This document shows, in pieces, positions 1 to 8,449 of a stretch of DNA of 62,801 nt (positions are counted from its first letter, which is position 1; each line of letters begins with the position of its first letter). A model generated the notes under the pieces. The model had not been told where the DNA came from and ran no database searches. It was given only the letters and a program-made list of their open reading frames with translations. A program made the translations under genes and the position numbers. The stretch comes from Micrococcales bacterium 72-143. Lineage in GTDB: Bacteria; Actinomycetota; Actinomycetes; Actinomycetales; Microbacteriaceae. Location: contig MKVM01000001.1 in assembly GCA_001898835.1 (NCBI GenBank), positions 562,814 to 625,614 on the forward strand. Direction: 5' to 3'.

Positions 1-1
1 C

Positions 2-412
2 CTTCGCGGCGGCGGCGATCTCACCGACCTTGTCGTCGAACTGGCGGATGTTGCCCGGGTTGACGCGCACCGCGGCGCAGCCCGCGTCGATCGCCTGGAA
101 CACGTACTTCGGCTGGAAGTGGATGTCGGCGATGACCGGGATCTGGCTCTTCTTCGCGATGATGTGCAGCACGTCCGCGTCGTCCTGGCTCGGCACCGCG
201 ACACGCACGATGTCGCAACCGGATGCGGTGAGCTCGGCGATCTGCTGGAGCGTCGCGTTGATGTTCGTCGTGGGCGTCGTCGTCATCGACTGGACGCTGA
301 CCGGCGCATCGCCGCCGACGAGCACCTTGCCGACCCTGATCTGGCGGGACTTCCGGCGCGGGGCCAGGACCTCGGGCGGAGGCTTGGGCATCCCGATGTT
401 GATGGCGGGCAC
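2..412 (-). CDS. ispG: 4-hydroxy-3-methylbut-2-enyl diphosphate synthase, N-terminal part (cut by window edge)
   Basis: IspG (GcpE) makes HMBPP from MEcPP in the MEP isoprenoid pathway, in the cytosol, using a 4Fe-4S cluster. The minus-strand frame read from GTG at 412 shows the family's N-terminal pattern: [17 protein letters not shown] near residues 35-50, then [21 protein letters not shown] and VRVNPGN. About 137 codons are present; the iron-sulphur cysteines lie beyond the left edge. The GTG at 412 is chosen because TAAGCT lies exactly 6 nt upstream (419-424), a leaderless-type arrangement shared by other genes here. In most actinobacteria ispG directly follows rseP; here rseP ends at 12193, almost 12 kb away. 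Confidence 0.93.
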   Translation of the reverse strand, partial: MPAINIGMPKPPPEVLAPRRKSRQIRVGKVLVGGDAPVSVQSMTTTPTTNINATLQQIAELTASGCDIVRVAVPSQDDADVLHIIAKKSQIPVIADIHFQPKYVFQAIDAGCAAVRVNPGNIRQFDDKVGEIAAAAK

Positions 413-424
413 CCGACCAGCTTA
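413..424 (-). promoter_or_regulatory. -10 element of leaderless ispG promoter
   Basis: TAAGCT (complement of 419-424) is followed by 6 nt and the GTG start. No Shine-Dalgarno sequence is visible. The geometry matches six other genes in this window. No good -35 was identified. Confidence 0.5.
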
Positions 425-480
425 GGGCGCGTGTCCGGGCATCGCCTGGCACCGTAGCGATAGCGCCGTCCGCCAGACGC

Positions 481-492
481 TAGCCTCACGCC
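481..492 (+). promoter_or_regulatory. -10 element of leaderless promoter for the LtrA-family gene
   Basis: TAGCCT at 481-486 lies exactly 6 nt before the ATG at 493, and there is no Shine-Dalgarno sequence. This fits an actinobacterial leaderless transcript starting at or next to the start codon. Confidence 0.5.
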
Positions 493-1734
493 ATGAGCAT
501 GCGCGTCCCGCTCCACCACCGCCTGCGGCCCGCGACCGGACGCGACCCGGGTGAGCCGCACCGCGCGGCGACCCCGCTCGAGCTGCTCTACGATCTCACC
601 TTCGTCATCGCGTTCGGGGCGACCTCGAGCCAGCTCGCCCACGGAATCGTCGAGGGCCACACCGGCGGCGCGCTCCTCGCGTTCGCTTTCGCGGCGTTCG
701 CCGTGAGCTGGGCCTGGATCAACTACGCCTGGTGGGCATCCGCGTTCGACACCGACGACTGGTTCGTGCGCCTCATGACGCTCGTGCAGATGGTCGGCGT
801 GCTCATCATGGCGCTCGGCATCCCCGACGTCTTCCGCAGCGTCGAGCACGCGGTGCTCGACAACGGCGTCGTGGTGCTCGGGTACGTCGTCATCCGGATT
901 GGTCAGCTCGCGCTCTGGCTCCGCGTCGCCGTCCAGGATGCCGCGCACCGCAGGACGGCTCTCGCCTTCGCGACGTCGCTGCTCGTGGCGCAACTGGGGT
1001 GGATCGCCGTGGGCGTCGCCCACCTGCCGCTCGCGACAGCGCTCCTGCTCGCGGTGCCGCTGTACCTCATCGAGCTCACGGGACCGGTGGTGGCCGAGCT
1101 CCGCCTGGGACCGACGCCGTGGCATGCGCATCACATCGGCGAGCGATACAGCCTGCTCGTCATCATCACTCTCGGCGAGGTGGTGGTCGGGACCGCATCG
1201 ACCGTGAGCGCCACGGTGCAGGAGCACGGTTGGTCGGCGGATGCCGCCCTCGTGGCGTTCGCCGGCACCGCGCTGGCGTTCGCGCTGTGGTGGATGTACT
1301 TCATGATGCCGTCCGGCGCCGTGCTGCACCGACATCGGCGGCGCGCCTTCGTGTGGGGCTACGGCCACATCGTGGTGTTCGGATCTCTCGTCGCGGTGGG
1401 CGCGGGACTGGACGTCGCAGCCCTCTCGTCAGAGGGCGAGGGCCACCTCGATGCGGCCGCGGTGGCGGCGACGGTCGCCGTGCCGGCGGCCGTCCTGATC
1501 GCGACGTTCTTCGTGCTCTACTCGCTCCTCCTCCTCACCTTCGATCCGTTCGTCCTCGTGCTGGCGATCAGCGCCCTCGCGCTGCTCGCCGCATCGGTCG
1601 CGGTCGCAGCTACGGGCGCACCGATCGCCGCCTGGCTCGGCCTCGTCGTGCTCGCACCCGTCGTCGTGATCGTCGGCTACGAGACGATCGGGCATCGCCG
1701 CCAGGCGCGGCAGCTCGAACGCATCCTCGCCTGA
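493..1734 (+). CDS. Low-temperature-requirement A (LtrA) family membrane protein
   Basis: A 413-residue polytopic membrane protein. The N-terminal TPLELLYDLTFVIAFG segment (about residues 26-42) is the LtrA family signature. It is followed by about ten hydrophobic segments and by HHIGERYSLLVIITLGE (about residues 214-230), the second conserved block. LtrA was named for a Listeria low-temperature phenotype; its biochemical function is not established. Length is normal for the family. The gene is monocistronic, on the plus strand among minus-strand operons, and convergent with the GNAT gene 16 bases downstream. Family assignment is firm; the physiological role is unknown. Confidence 0.88.
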   Translation: MSMRVPLHHRLRPATGRDPGEPHRAATPLELLYDLTFVIAFGATSSQLAHGIVEGHTGGALLAFAFAAFAVSWAWINYAWWASAFDTDDWFVRLMTLVQMVGVLIMALGIPDVFRSVEHAVLDNGVVVLGYVVIRIGQLALWLRVAVQDAAHRRTALAFATSLLVAQLGWIAVGVAHLPLATALLLAVPLYLIELTGPVVAELRLGPTPWHAHHIGERYSLLVIITLGEVVVGTASTVSATVQEHGWSADAALVAFAGTALAFALWWMYFMMPSGAVLHRHRRRAFVWGYGHIVVFGSLVAVGAGLDVAALSSEGEGHLDAAAVAATVAVPAAVLIATFFVLYSLLLLTFDPFVLVLAISALALLAASVAVAATGAPIAAWLGLVVLAPVVVIVGYETIGHRRQARQLERILA

Positions 1735-1750
1735 GGCGCGGCCTCGCCCC

Positions 1751-2353
1751 TCAGGAGAAGTCGCGCCGCATGACGAGACGACGGGGTGTCGGACGCGAGA
1801 CGACGCGCATCCCCGCGGCTTCGAACATGCCCGGCGTGCCCACGTACAGCTCCCCCCACATCTCCTGCTTGCCGGGGGCGAGCTGCCGAGGGTAGCCCTC
1901 GACCGCGCGGGCCCCCCGCGCCCGCGCGTGCTCCACGGCACCGGCCGCGAGCGCCGTGCCCACCCCCTGCCGCCGGAATCCGGCCCGCACCACGAAGCAG
2001 ACGACGGCCCACACGTGCTCGTCGGCGGGGTCCTCGTCCCGCCCCGCCCAGGGCACGCGCAATCGGGCGAGTCGCACGTAGTCGGCACGCGGCTCGACGG
2101 CGCACCAGCCCACCGGCTCGTCGCCGAGGAACGCGACGACCCCGCTCGTCGTGCGGGCGCCCGGATCCCCGCACGCGGTCTGCGCGCGGAATCGCGACGC
2201 GCGTTCCTCGTGCGGCATGACGCCGAAATCGCGGTCGCTCACGTGGAACCACTGACACTGGCATCTCGCCGCCTCACCGCGCTTCCCGAGCACGGTCTGC
2301 AGCTGCTCCCAGCCGACCTCGTTCGCGGGGATCACGCGGATGTCGTCGTCCAC
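1751..2353 (-). CDS. GNAT-family N-acetyltransferase
   Basis: A 200-residue protein with the acetyl-CoA-binding motif of GNAT enzymes: VVRAGFRRQGVGTALAAGAVEHAR, with RRQGVG at about residues 127-132. The N-terminus has a Cys-rich RCQCQWFHVS segment (30-39), seen in a subgroup of uncharacterised bacterial GNATs. The substrate cannot be read from sequence. The GTG start at 2353 is preceded by a strong GGGAGG about 8 nt upstream. The upstream gene's stop is only 44 bases away on the same strand, so it may be the last gene of the preceding operon, but its own ribosome-binding site argues for at least independent translation. Confidence 0.85.
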   Translation of the reverse strand: MDDDIRVIPANEVGWEQLQTVLGKRGEAARCQCQWFHVSDRDFGVMPHEERASRFRAQTACGDPGARTTSGVVAFLGDEPVGWCAVEPRADYVRLARLRVPWAGRDEDPADEHVWAVVCFVVRAGFRRQGVGTALAAGAVEHARARGARAVEGYPRQLAPGKQEMWGELYVGTPGMFEAAGMRVVSRPTPRRLVMRRDFS

Positions 2354-2397
2354 GACGGCATCCTCCCAGCTGCGACCGACATCGCGCCCGAGAGGCC

Positions 2398-3453
2398 CTA
2401 CCCGAGCTGACCGATCAGCGCCTCGCGGAACACCTCCGGCGCCTCGAGGTGCGCGGAGTGCCCGCAGCCCTCGATCGCGAGCTCACGATAGCTCCCGCCG
2501 CGGGCCGCATAGCGCTCGAGCACCGCGCGCGTCTGCGTCACCATCGGCTGCGGCGGGGCCACCTCGGCACCCGGCCAGCCGGGGATGACGCCGAGCGCCC
2601 CCAGCTGGTTGAGGTCGAAGAACGAGGCGTCGGACACGATCGCATCCTGGACGCCGTGCATCCACAGGATGTCCGGCTTGTCGGCCACGTCGACGATCCC
2701 CGAGACGTCGAAGTAGCGGGGCGCCATCGTGTTGAGCACGCCCCGTCGTCCCGGGCCGAACCCCGGCCACGCGTCGGCGCTCGACGCGTCGCCCGGGTAG
2801 TTGTCGGCGCCCGTCCGCGTCGACAGCATCGACTCGACCCACACGTCCTCGTGATCGGCGATGCTTCCCGGGTCCGCCACATACGCCGTCCGCAGCACGG
2901 TGCGCGGCGAGGTGGGCGCGTCGGCGCTCCTATCCTGTTCGACGAGTCGGGTCACGAAGTCCGGGTTGGCCCCGCCGCCGCCGACGCCCGGCTCGGAGGG
3001 ATCGAGGATGCGGCCCTCCGCATCCGTTCCGCCGAAGCCGTACGGCGAGACCGGGGAGACGAGCGTGAGGGAGGTCACGAGCTCCGGCCGGTCGATGAGC
3101 AGCTGCATGGCGACTCCCCCACCCATACTCCAGCCGACGACGTGCGCGTCCTCGACGGCGAGGGCGTCCAGCACGCTCGCGACGTCGTCCGAGAAGTCGC
3201 GCACCCCTCGGGTCGCGTCGACCGGAAGCGTGTCGGAGTCCCCGAAGCCGCGCAGGTCGACGGCGAGGGCGCGCACCGAGCCGGGAAGCGCGAGCATCGT
3301 CGGCTGCCAGAACAGCGACGAGGAGACGTTGCCGTGGATGAACACCACGGTGCTCTCGGCGTCGGATACCGCGGGGCGCTCGAGCACCCCCGCCGTCAGT
3401 CGCGGGGCGCGCACCCGATGCGCGGTGATGCCGTCGAAGATCGTCTGGACCAT
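2398..3453 (-). CDS. Alpha/beta-fold hydrolase (last gene of liv/acyl-CoA ligase operon)
   Basis: A 351-residue alpha/beta hydrolase. VFIHGN (about 38-42) is the oxyanion-hole region and GWSMGG (107-112) is the nucleophile elbow with Ser109. A late GCGHSAHLEAP segment supplies the catalytic His. The insert between strands (about residues 140-250) is longer than in small esterases and probably forms the lid. Two starts compete. ATG 3474 overlaps the upstream stop (ATGA); ATG 3453 has GAGAGG 4 nt upstream and is preferred. Substrate unknown; the operon context suggests an ester or a ring-cleavage product. Confident as a hydrolase, not in its substrate. Confidence 0.85.
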   Translation of the reverse strand: MVQTIFDGITAHRVRAPRLTAGVLERPAVSDAESTVVFIHGNVSSSLFWQPTMLALPGSVRALAVDLRGFGDSDTLPVDATRGVRDFSDDVASVLDALAVEDAHVVGWSMGGGVAMQLLIDRPELVTSLTLVSPVSPYGFGGTDAEGRILDPSEPGVGGGGANPDFVTRLVEQDRSADAPTSPRTVLRTAYVADPGSIADHEDVWVESMLSTRTGADNYPGDASSADAWPGFGPGRRGVLNTMAPRYFDVSGIVDVADKPDILWMHGVQDAIVSDASFFDLNQLGALGVIPGWPGAEVAPPQPMVTQTRAVLERYAARGGSYRELAIEGCGHSAHLEAPEVFREALIGQLG

Positions 3454-3470
3454 GGGACCTCTCTCGTGGA

Positions 3471-4412
3471 TCATCGACCGTCGACGACGGTCTCGTGGCG
3501 CGGGACGGCGTCGTCCCCCGTTTTCTGCGCGGTCTCGAGGGCCGCCTCGACCAGGGGCAGCAGCTGCCGCACGCCCGCGTCGCTCATGACGACCGTGTAG
3601 TGGTTGACGTCGACCGCCTCGTGCACGACGAGCGCCGGAACCTCGGCGCACCACCGGGCGACGGCCGCATCCGGATAGAGCGGCGGCACCTCGTCGAGCA
3701 GTCCGCGGGGGGCCCGCACGAAGGGGATCGGCCCGGCGAGGCGACGCAGCCGGCCGAGGATGGTGTCCTCGTCCTGGAGGTCGAGCGAGTCCTGGGTGAC
3801 GGCCTCGATGCGTCCCGACGGGCGAAGGCGCGGGGCCGCCCCCACGAGGTCGTAGTCGGCGTAGCGGCCGAGTCGTTCATCGTGCACGCCGGCGAAAGCG
3901 GGGTGGGCCTCCCAGAAGGCCCGGTAGGCGGACGGCGACGCGTACTCGGTGGAGAGACGGTCGGCCGCAGGCCCGATGAGAGCACCCGGCAACTGCTCGG
4001 GACCGACGCCCGCCGGCAGCGGGATCGGGAGGCCGCCGTCCACGAGCAGGATCGACCGCACACCGCTGTCGGGTCGGGCCGCGAGCGCCCCGACGACGAA
4101 CCCGCCCATCGAGTGCCCGATGGCGAGCACCTCGTCGGCGCCCGCCGCCTCGAGGAACGCGCGGCAGTCGTCGGCATGCTGCTCCATGCCCCACGGGCCG
4201 GGAAGGTCCCTGCTCGGCCCCCGGCCGCGGAGGTCGGGGGCGAGGATGCGCACCCCGGGCAGCGCCTCGGCGAGCCACTGCCACGCGAGGTGCGAGGCGG
4301 TGATCCCGTGGACCGCGAGAACCGTCGCGCGCGGCGTTCCCGACGGCTCCCACACGGCGCCGGAGAGCCGCCCGCCGCGGACCGGCGCGGAGAGGGACAC
4401 GAGCGTGCTCAT
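3471..4412 (-). CDS. Alpha/beta-fold hydrolase
   Basis: A 313-residue alpha/beta hydrolase with HGIT (35-38, oxyanion hole), PDLRGRGPS (59-67) and the nucleophile elbow GHSMGG (99-104, Ser101). The C-terminal VDVNHYTVV contributes the likely catalytic His. It shares only the fold with its neighbour at 2398, so the two are not a recent tandem duplicate. The start at 4412 overlaps the preceding dehydrogenase stop by 4 nt, so translation is coupled. It probably hydrolyses an ester or thioester linked to the substrate imported by this operon. The precise substrate cannot be told. Confidence 0.85.
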   Translation of the reverse strand: MSTLVSLSAPVRGGRLSGAVWEPSGTPRATVLAVHGITASHLAWQWLAEALPGVRILAPDLRGRGPSRDLPGPWGMEQHADDCRAFLEAAGADEVLAIGHSMGGFVVGALAARPDSGVRSILLVDGGLPIPLPAGVGPEQLPGALIGPAADRLSTEYASPSAYRAFWEAHPAFAGVHDERLGRYADYDLVGAAPRLRPSGRIEAVTQDSLDLQDEDTILGRLRRLAGPIPFVRAPRGLLDEVPPLYPDAAVARWCAEVPALVVHEAVDVNHYTVVMSDAGVRQLLPLVEAALETAQKTGDDAVPRHETVVDGR

Positions 4413-5152
4413 CGCGCCGACCAGCCGCCGTCCATCACGTACGAGGCACCCGTCACCATCCGGGAGCTCGGCCCGCACAGCCAGAGCACCAGCTCGGCGA
4501 CCTCCTCCGGCTCGAGGAGCCGCTTGATGGCCGACTCGGTGAGCATGATCGTCTCCACGACCTCGGACTCGGGGATGCCGTGCACGGCCGCCTGGTCGGC
4601 GATCTGCTTCTCCACGAGCGGCGTGCGCACGTACCCCGGGTTGACGCAGTTGCTCGTGACCCCGTGGGGCGCCCCCTCGAGGGCGGTCACCTTCGAGAGG
4701 CCCTCGAGGGCGTGCTTCGCCGCGACGTACGCGGACTTGAACGCAGAGGCGCGCAGTCCGTGCACCGAGGAGATGTTGACGACGCGTCCCCAGCCGCGCT
4801 CGTACATCCGGGGCAGTGCGGCGCGGATGAGGAGGAAGGGCGCCTCGACCATGAGCCTCTGGATCAGGCGGAAGGCGTCCGGATCGAAGTCGACGATCGG
4901 TGCGACGCGCTGGATGCCGGCGTTGTTGACGAGGATGTCGACGTCCAGTCGCAGCGTGTCGAGCGTTCGCGTGTCGCTCAGGTCGATCGCCCACGCCTCG
5001 CCGCCGAGCTCGCCGGCGAGCGCCGACGCGGCGTCCCCATCGAGGTCGGCGATGACCACCGTCGCGCCCGCACCCGCGAGCGCGCGCGCGGTCGCGGCGC
5101 CGATGCCGCTCGCACCCCCGGTGACGAGCGCCCTCCGTCCGTCCAGAATCAT
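4409..5152 (-). CDS. 3-hydroxybutyrate dehydrogenase-like short-chain dehydrogenase
   Basis: A 247-residue SDR enzyme. It has the NAD(P)-binding TGGASGIG (11-18), NNAG (76-79) and the active-site Ser-Tyr-Lys set: ISS at 127-129, then Tyr142 and Lys146. The block HGLRASAFKSAYVAAKHALEG (about 131-151) and the NPGYVRTPLVEKQI segment are typical of D-3-hydroxybutyrate dehydrogenases (EC 1.1.1.30), which interconvert 3-hydroxybutyrate and acetoacetate with NAD. The ATGA overlaps on both sides tie it to the TetR and hydrolase genes. A related 3-hydroxyacyl substrate is possible. The subfamily call rests on motif resemblance only. Confidence 0.85.
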   Translation of the reverse strand: MILDGRRALVTGGASGIGAATARALAGAGATVVIADLDGDAASALAGELGGEAWAIDLSDTRTLDTLRLDVDILVNNAGIQRVAPIVDFDPDAFRLIQRLMVEAPFLLIRAALPRMYERGWGRVVNISSVHGLRASAFKSAYVAAKHALEGLSKVTALEGAPHGVTSNCVNPGYVRTPLVEKQIADQAAVHGIPESEVVETIMLTESAIKRLLEPEEVAELVLWLCGPSSRMVTGASYVMDGGWSAR

Positions 5153-5796
5153 CGTTCCTCCCCCTCGCCCCGCGGGCGCAGTGCGCCCTCGATGAACCGC
5201 ATCATCTGATCGAAGACCTCGTCGGGCACCTGGGAGGTGCCGCTCGCCATCGGATCCGCGTCGTCACCCGCGACCCCGTCGCCCCAGAGCACCCAGCGCA
5301 TCCCGATCATCTCGCCGATGCCCATGAGCGCCCACGCGGCGACGGTCGGGTCGACGTCGCCGACCTCGCCCGCCGCGCGCGCCGCACTCAGGGCCGAGAT
5401 GTACCCCTCGACGATGCGCGTGTAGTGGGAGCGCAACGCACGGGGGCTCACGAGTTCGGCCTCGCGCACCACGCGGTACAGCGCCGGATGCTCGGCGGTG
5501 AACCGGAAGAAGGCGCGGAAGCCCGCCCGCTCCGCCTCGAGACGATCGCGGGCGCCCTCGCCCGCCTCCGTCATGGCGTGGCGGACGCGGCGGTTGAGGT
5601 CGTCGACGAGCTCCTCGAAGATCTCGAGCTTGCTGGCGAAGTACAGGTAGAAGGTGCCCTGACCGACGCCCGCCGCGTCCGTGATCCGCGTGATCGAGGC
5701 GTCCGCGTAGCCGTGCGCGGCGAACACCGTCTCGGCGGCGGCGAGGAGCCGGGCGCGGGTCCGCTCGCCGCGCGCGGTCGCCGGGTGCATCGTCAT
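5149..5796 (-). CDS. TetR/AcrR-family transcriptional regulator
   Basis: A 215-residue regulator. The N-terminal helix-turn-helix (about 31-56: ADASITRITDAAGVGQGTFY then LYFASK) is classic TetR. The C-terminal ligand domain is unassigned, and TetR proteins beside acyl-CoA ligases often sense acyl-CoAs. The gene is inside the operon, sharing ATGA overlaps with the ligase upstream and the dehydrogenase downstream, so it is likely autoregulatory. A plausible target is the inverted repeat ACCTGA-N8-TCAGGT at 12121-12140, at the promoter in front of the first gene. That link is inference. Confidence 0.9.
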   Translation of the reverse strand: MTMHPATARGERTRARLLAAAETVFAAHGYADASITRITDAAGVGQGTFYLYFASKLEIFEELVDDLNRRVRHAMTEAGEGARDRLEAERAGFRAFFRFTAEHPALYRVVREAELVSPRALRSHYTRIVEGYISALSAARAAGEVGDVDPTVAAWALMGIGEMIGMRWVLWGDGVAGDDADPMASGTSQVPDEVFDQMMRFIEGALRPRGEGEER

Positions 5797-7352
5797 GCGC
5801 GCTCCCCCGCGGTCGGCACGCGGTGCTCGGCGATCCAGTCGTCCAGCAGCACGCGGCGCATCACCTTGTTGCTCGAGGTGCGCGGCAGCTCGGCGACGAA
5901 GAGGACCGTGACGGGGGTCTTGAAGCGCGCCAGGAACCCTCGCACGTGCGCCACGAGCTCCCCCTCCTCGACGTACTCGCCGCGCTCCCGCACGACCCAG
6001 GCGACCGGCACCTCACCCCAGGTCTCGTCCGGCACACCCACCACGCAGGCCTCCGCGACGGCGGGATGGGTCTCCAGCACCCCCTCGATCTCCGCGGGCG
6101 CGACCGATTCGCCCCCGGTGATGAAGACGTCCTTGATGCGGTCGATCACCCGGAAGTACCCCTCGTCGTCCCGCGCGACCAGGTCCCCGGTGTGCAACCA
6201 GCCGTCGACCACCGTCAGCGCGGTCGCCTCGCGATCGCGGAAGTACCCCGCGAACACACCGGGGCCGTGGACGAGCAGCTCCCCGGTGGCCGCGCCCTCG
6301 AGGCGCTCGCCTGTGACGGGATCCGCGACGGCCACCTCGACGTGCGGGTAGGGCTTGCCGGCCGAGCCGACCCGGGTTCGCGCATCCTCGTCGGGCAGGC
6401 ACAGCACGTTGGGGGACGCCTCGGTGAGCCCGTAGCCCTGCGAGAGGGCCACCCCGCGCGCGTGCCAGACCTTGAGCAGGCCCTCGGGCATCGGCGCTCC
6501 CCCCACGATCGCGTGCTCGAGGCTCGTCAGATCCGCGGACGCGAACTCGGGATGCAGGGCGAGGAAGCGGTAGTTCGCGGGCACCCCCATCATGGTCGTG
6601 ATGCGGCGATCGGCGATGAGCTGGAGGGCGCGTCCCGCGTCGAAGGTGCGCTCGAGCACCACGGTCGCACCGACCCACCACGCGAGCAGCGGCTGGATGT
6701 TCCAGCCTCCGACGTGGTACTGCGGCATGACCGCGAGCACGACGTCCTCGCTGCCGATTCCCGCGATGCGAGAGAGCGAGAGGTTCGTCCAGAAACAGTT
6801 CGCGTGCGTGAGGATGGCGCCCTTGGGGTGGTCGACGGTTCCCGAGGTGAAGACGATGAGCAGCGGATCGTCGTCGCGCACCTCGCGGATGACGGGGGCG
6901 GTGTCCCGCCTGGCCGGCGCGGGCACTCGCCGCTCGACCCCGTCGAGGCCGAGACGTTCGCGCGGGATCCGCTGCGGCATGCGGCCGAGCGCCGCCGCGG
7001 CGAGGGAGTCGAACTCCTGCTCGACGAGCAGCAGCGCGGGCTCCGCCTGCCCGAGCTGCTGGGCGAGTTCGGCGGGCGCGAGCCGCCAGGACAGCGGGAC
7101 GAGCACGAGCCCCGCCTTGGCGCAGGCGAAGAACAGCACGACGTGATCGGCGCTGTTGCCGGTGAGGGTCGCGATGCGGTCACCGACCCCGTATCCCGCG
7201 TCGCGGAGGGCGTCGGCGAGGGCCTGCGCGCGCTGCTCGAGGCCACGGTAGCCGAGCACGACTCCACGGTCGTCGATCGCGACCCGATCGGGTGTGGCGA
7301 TGGCGCGGTCGGCGGGCCATCGGCCCAGGGTGTGCAAGCCGTCGGTGATCAT
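5793..7352 (-). CDS. AMP-dependent acyl-CoA synthetase/ligase
   Basis: A 519-residue member of the ANL superfamily, converting a carboxylic acid, ATP and CoA to acyl-CoA, AMP and PPi. Visible motifs are the phosphate loop FTSGTVDHPKGAI (168-180), GYGLTEAS (306-313), WLHTGD (385-390), KDVFITGGESVAP (407-419) and the C-terminal SSNK with catalytic Lys at about 496. It resembles medium- or long-chain fatty acyl-CoA synthetases. The operon (importer, 3-hydroxybutyrate dehydrogenase, hydrolases) suggests a short hydroxy or keto acid instead. GAGGCGGAG precedes the ATG at 7352, which also overlaps the livM-like stop. Confidence 0.9.
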   Translation of the reverse strand: MITDGLHTLGRWPADRAIATPDRVAIDDRGVVLGYRGLEQRAQALADALRDAGYGVGDRIATLTGNSADHVVLFFACAKAGLVLVPLSWRLAPAELAQQLGQAEPALLLVEQEFDSLAAAALGRMPQRIPRERLGLDGVERRVPAPARRDTAPVIREVRDDDPLLIVFTSGTVDHPKGAILTHANCFWTNLSLSRIAGIGSEDVVLAVMPQYHVGGWNIQPLLAWWVGATVVLERTFDAGRALQLIADRRITTMMGVPANYRFLALHPEFASADLTSLEHAIVGGAPMPEGLLKVWHARGVALSQGYGLTEASPNVLCLPDEDARTRVGSAGKPYPHVEVAVADPVTGERLEGAATGELLVHGPGVFAGYFRDREATALTVVDGWLHTGDLVARDDEGYFRVIDRIKDVFITGGESVAPAEIEGVLETHPAVAEACVVGVPDETWGEVPVAWVVRERGEYVEEGELVAHVRGFLARFKTPVTVLFVAELPRTSSNKVMRRVLLDDWIAEHRVPTAGERA

Positions 7353-8449
7353 CGCTCCGCCTCCTCGAGACGCTCCCTCGCGTCGCGGCTCGTCCGTCGA
7401 CCCGTCGCCGCCCTCCGCACGGTACCGGCGATGCCGCCGGGCAGGAAGAGCACCACGAGGATGAACAGCGTTCCCAGCAGGAAGAGCGGCTCCGAAAGCG
7501 GGATGCGTAGCACGTCCGGCAGCGCGGCGACCGCATCCGAGGACGCGAGCGCCGTGAGCCGCTGATCGAGCAGGGTGTACGCGAACGCGCCGACGATCGC
7601 ACCCCAGCGCGCTCCGACGCCGCCGAGCACGACGATCACGAGGAGGCTGAGTGTGAGGTCGGCGGAGGTCGCGCGCGGCGTCGTGCCGGACTGCAGAACG
7701 AAGTAGATCGTGCCGCTCAGCGCGGCGAGCGCCGATGCGATCACGAAGGTCATGAGCTTGATCGTGAACGGCCGGATGCCGAGCACCCGCACCCGTGTCT
7801 CGTTCTCGCGTGTCGCGACCGCCACGTGGCCGGCGCGCGAGCGCTCGAACCAGATCACGACGAGGAATACGAGCACGAGCACCGCGAGCGCGAGCCAGTA
7901 GACGTTGCGCGTGTTGAGCACGCCGACGAGGAAGTCGGGCACGTTGTCGGTGTCGAGCCGCAGCCCCTCCTCGCCACCGGTGATCCAGGCGTTGCGTCGA
8001 ACGAGTACGCTCCCCGCCTGCGCGAACGCGAGGGTCACCATCGCGAAGGAGATCCCCGCGACCCGCAGGCTCACCGCCCCCAACGCGAGGGCGACGACGG
8101 TCGCGAGAGCCACGGTGGTCGCGATCGCCGCCGCGAGCGGAAGCTCGGTCCGCTGGAGCAGGATCCCCACGCCGTACGCGCCGACCGCGAAATAGAGCGC
8201 GTGACCGAACGACAGCATCCCCGCCGTGCCGAACAGCAGGTGATAGCTGAGGGCGAGCGCCGAGAACACGAGGCACAGCGCGAGCAGCTGCAGCGTGCCC
8301 GGCAGGTAGCTCGGCCCGGGGAGCACCCCGGGGATGTCGATCGCGAGCAGCGGCAGCACGGCGGCGACGCCCGCGAACACGACCATGAGCGCGAACGGGA
8401 ACCATGCCGCGCCGGTGAGCCGGCGGATGCGCGTGGCGGGGGCGCTCAT
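7349..8449 (-). CDS. livM: Branched-chain-amino-acid-type ABC transporter permease (LivM family)
   Basis: A 366-residue inner-membrane permease of the HAAT family with about ten hydrophobic segments. The stretch GTAGMLSFGHALYFAVGAY (about 74-92) is the LivM signature, and a later IVVLGGVGARWGAIVGA motif matches the ATPase-coupling region. It pairs with the LivH-like permease directly upstream. HAAT importers also carry aromatic acids, amides, urea and short organic acids, so the family name should not be taken as the substrate. The start at 8449 lies in a 4-nt overlap with the upstream stop; its own stop overlaps the ligase start. Confidence 0.9.
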   Translation of the reverse strand: MSAPATRIRRLTGAAWFPFALMVVFAGVAAVLPLLAIDIPGVLPGPSYLPGTLQLLALCLVFSALALSYHLLFGTAGMLSFGHALYFAVGAYGVGILLQRTELPLAAAIATTVALATVVALALGAVSLRVAGISFAMVTLAFAQAGSVLVRRNAWITGGEEGLRLDTDNVPDFLVGVLNTRNVYWLALAVLVLVFLVVIWFERSRAGHVAVATRENETRVRVLGIRPFTIKLMTFVIASALAALSGTIYFVLQSGTTPRATSADLTLSLLVIVVLGGVGARWGAIVGAFAYTLLDQRLTALASSDAVAALPDVLRIPLSEPLFLLGTLFILVVLFLPGGIAGTVRRAATGRRTSRDARERLEEAER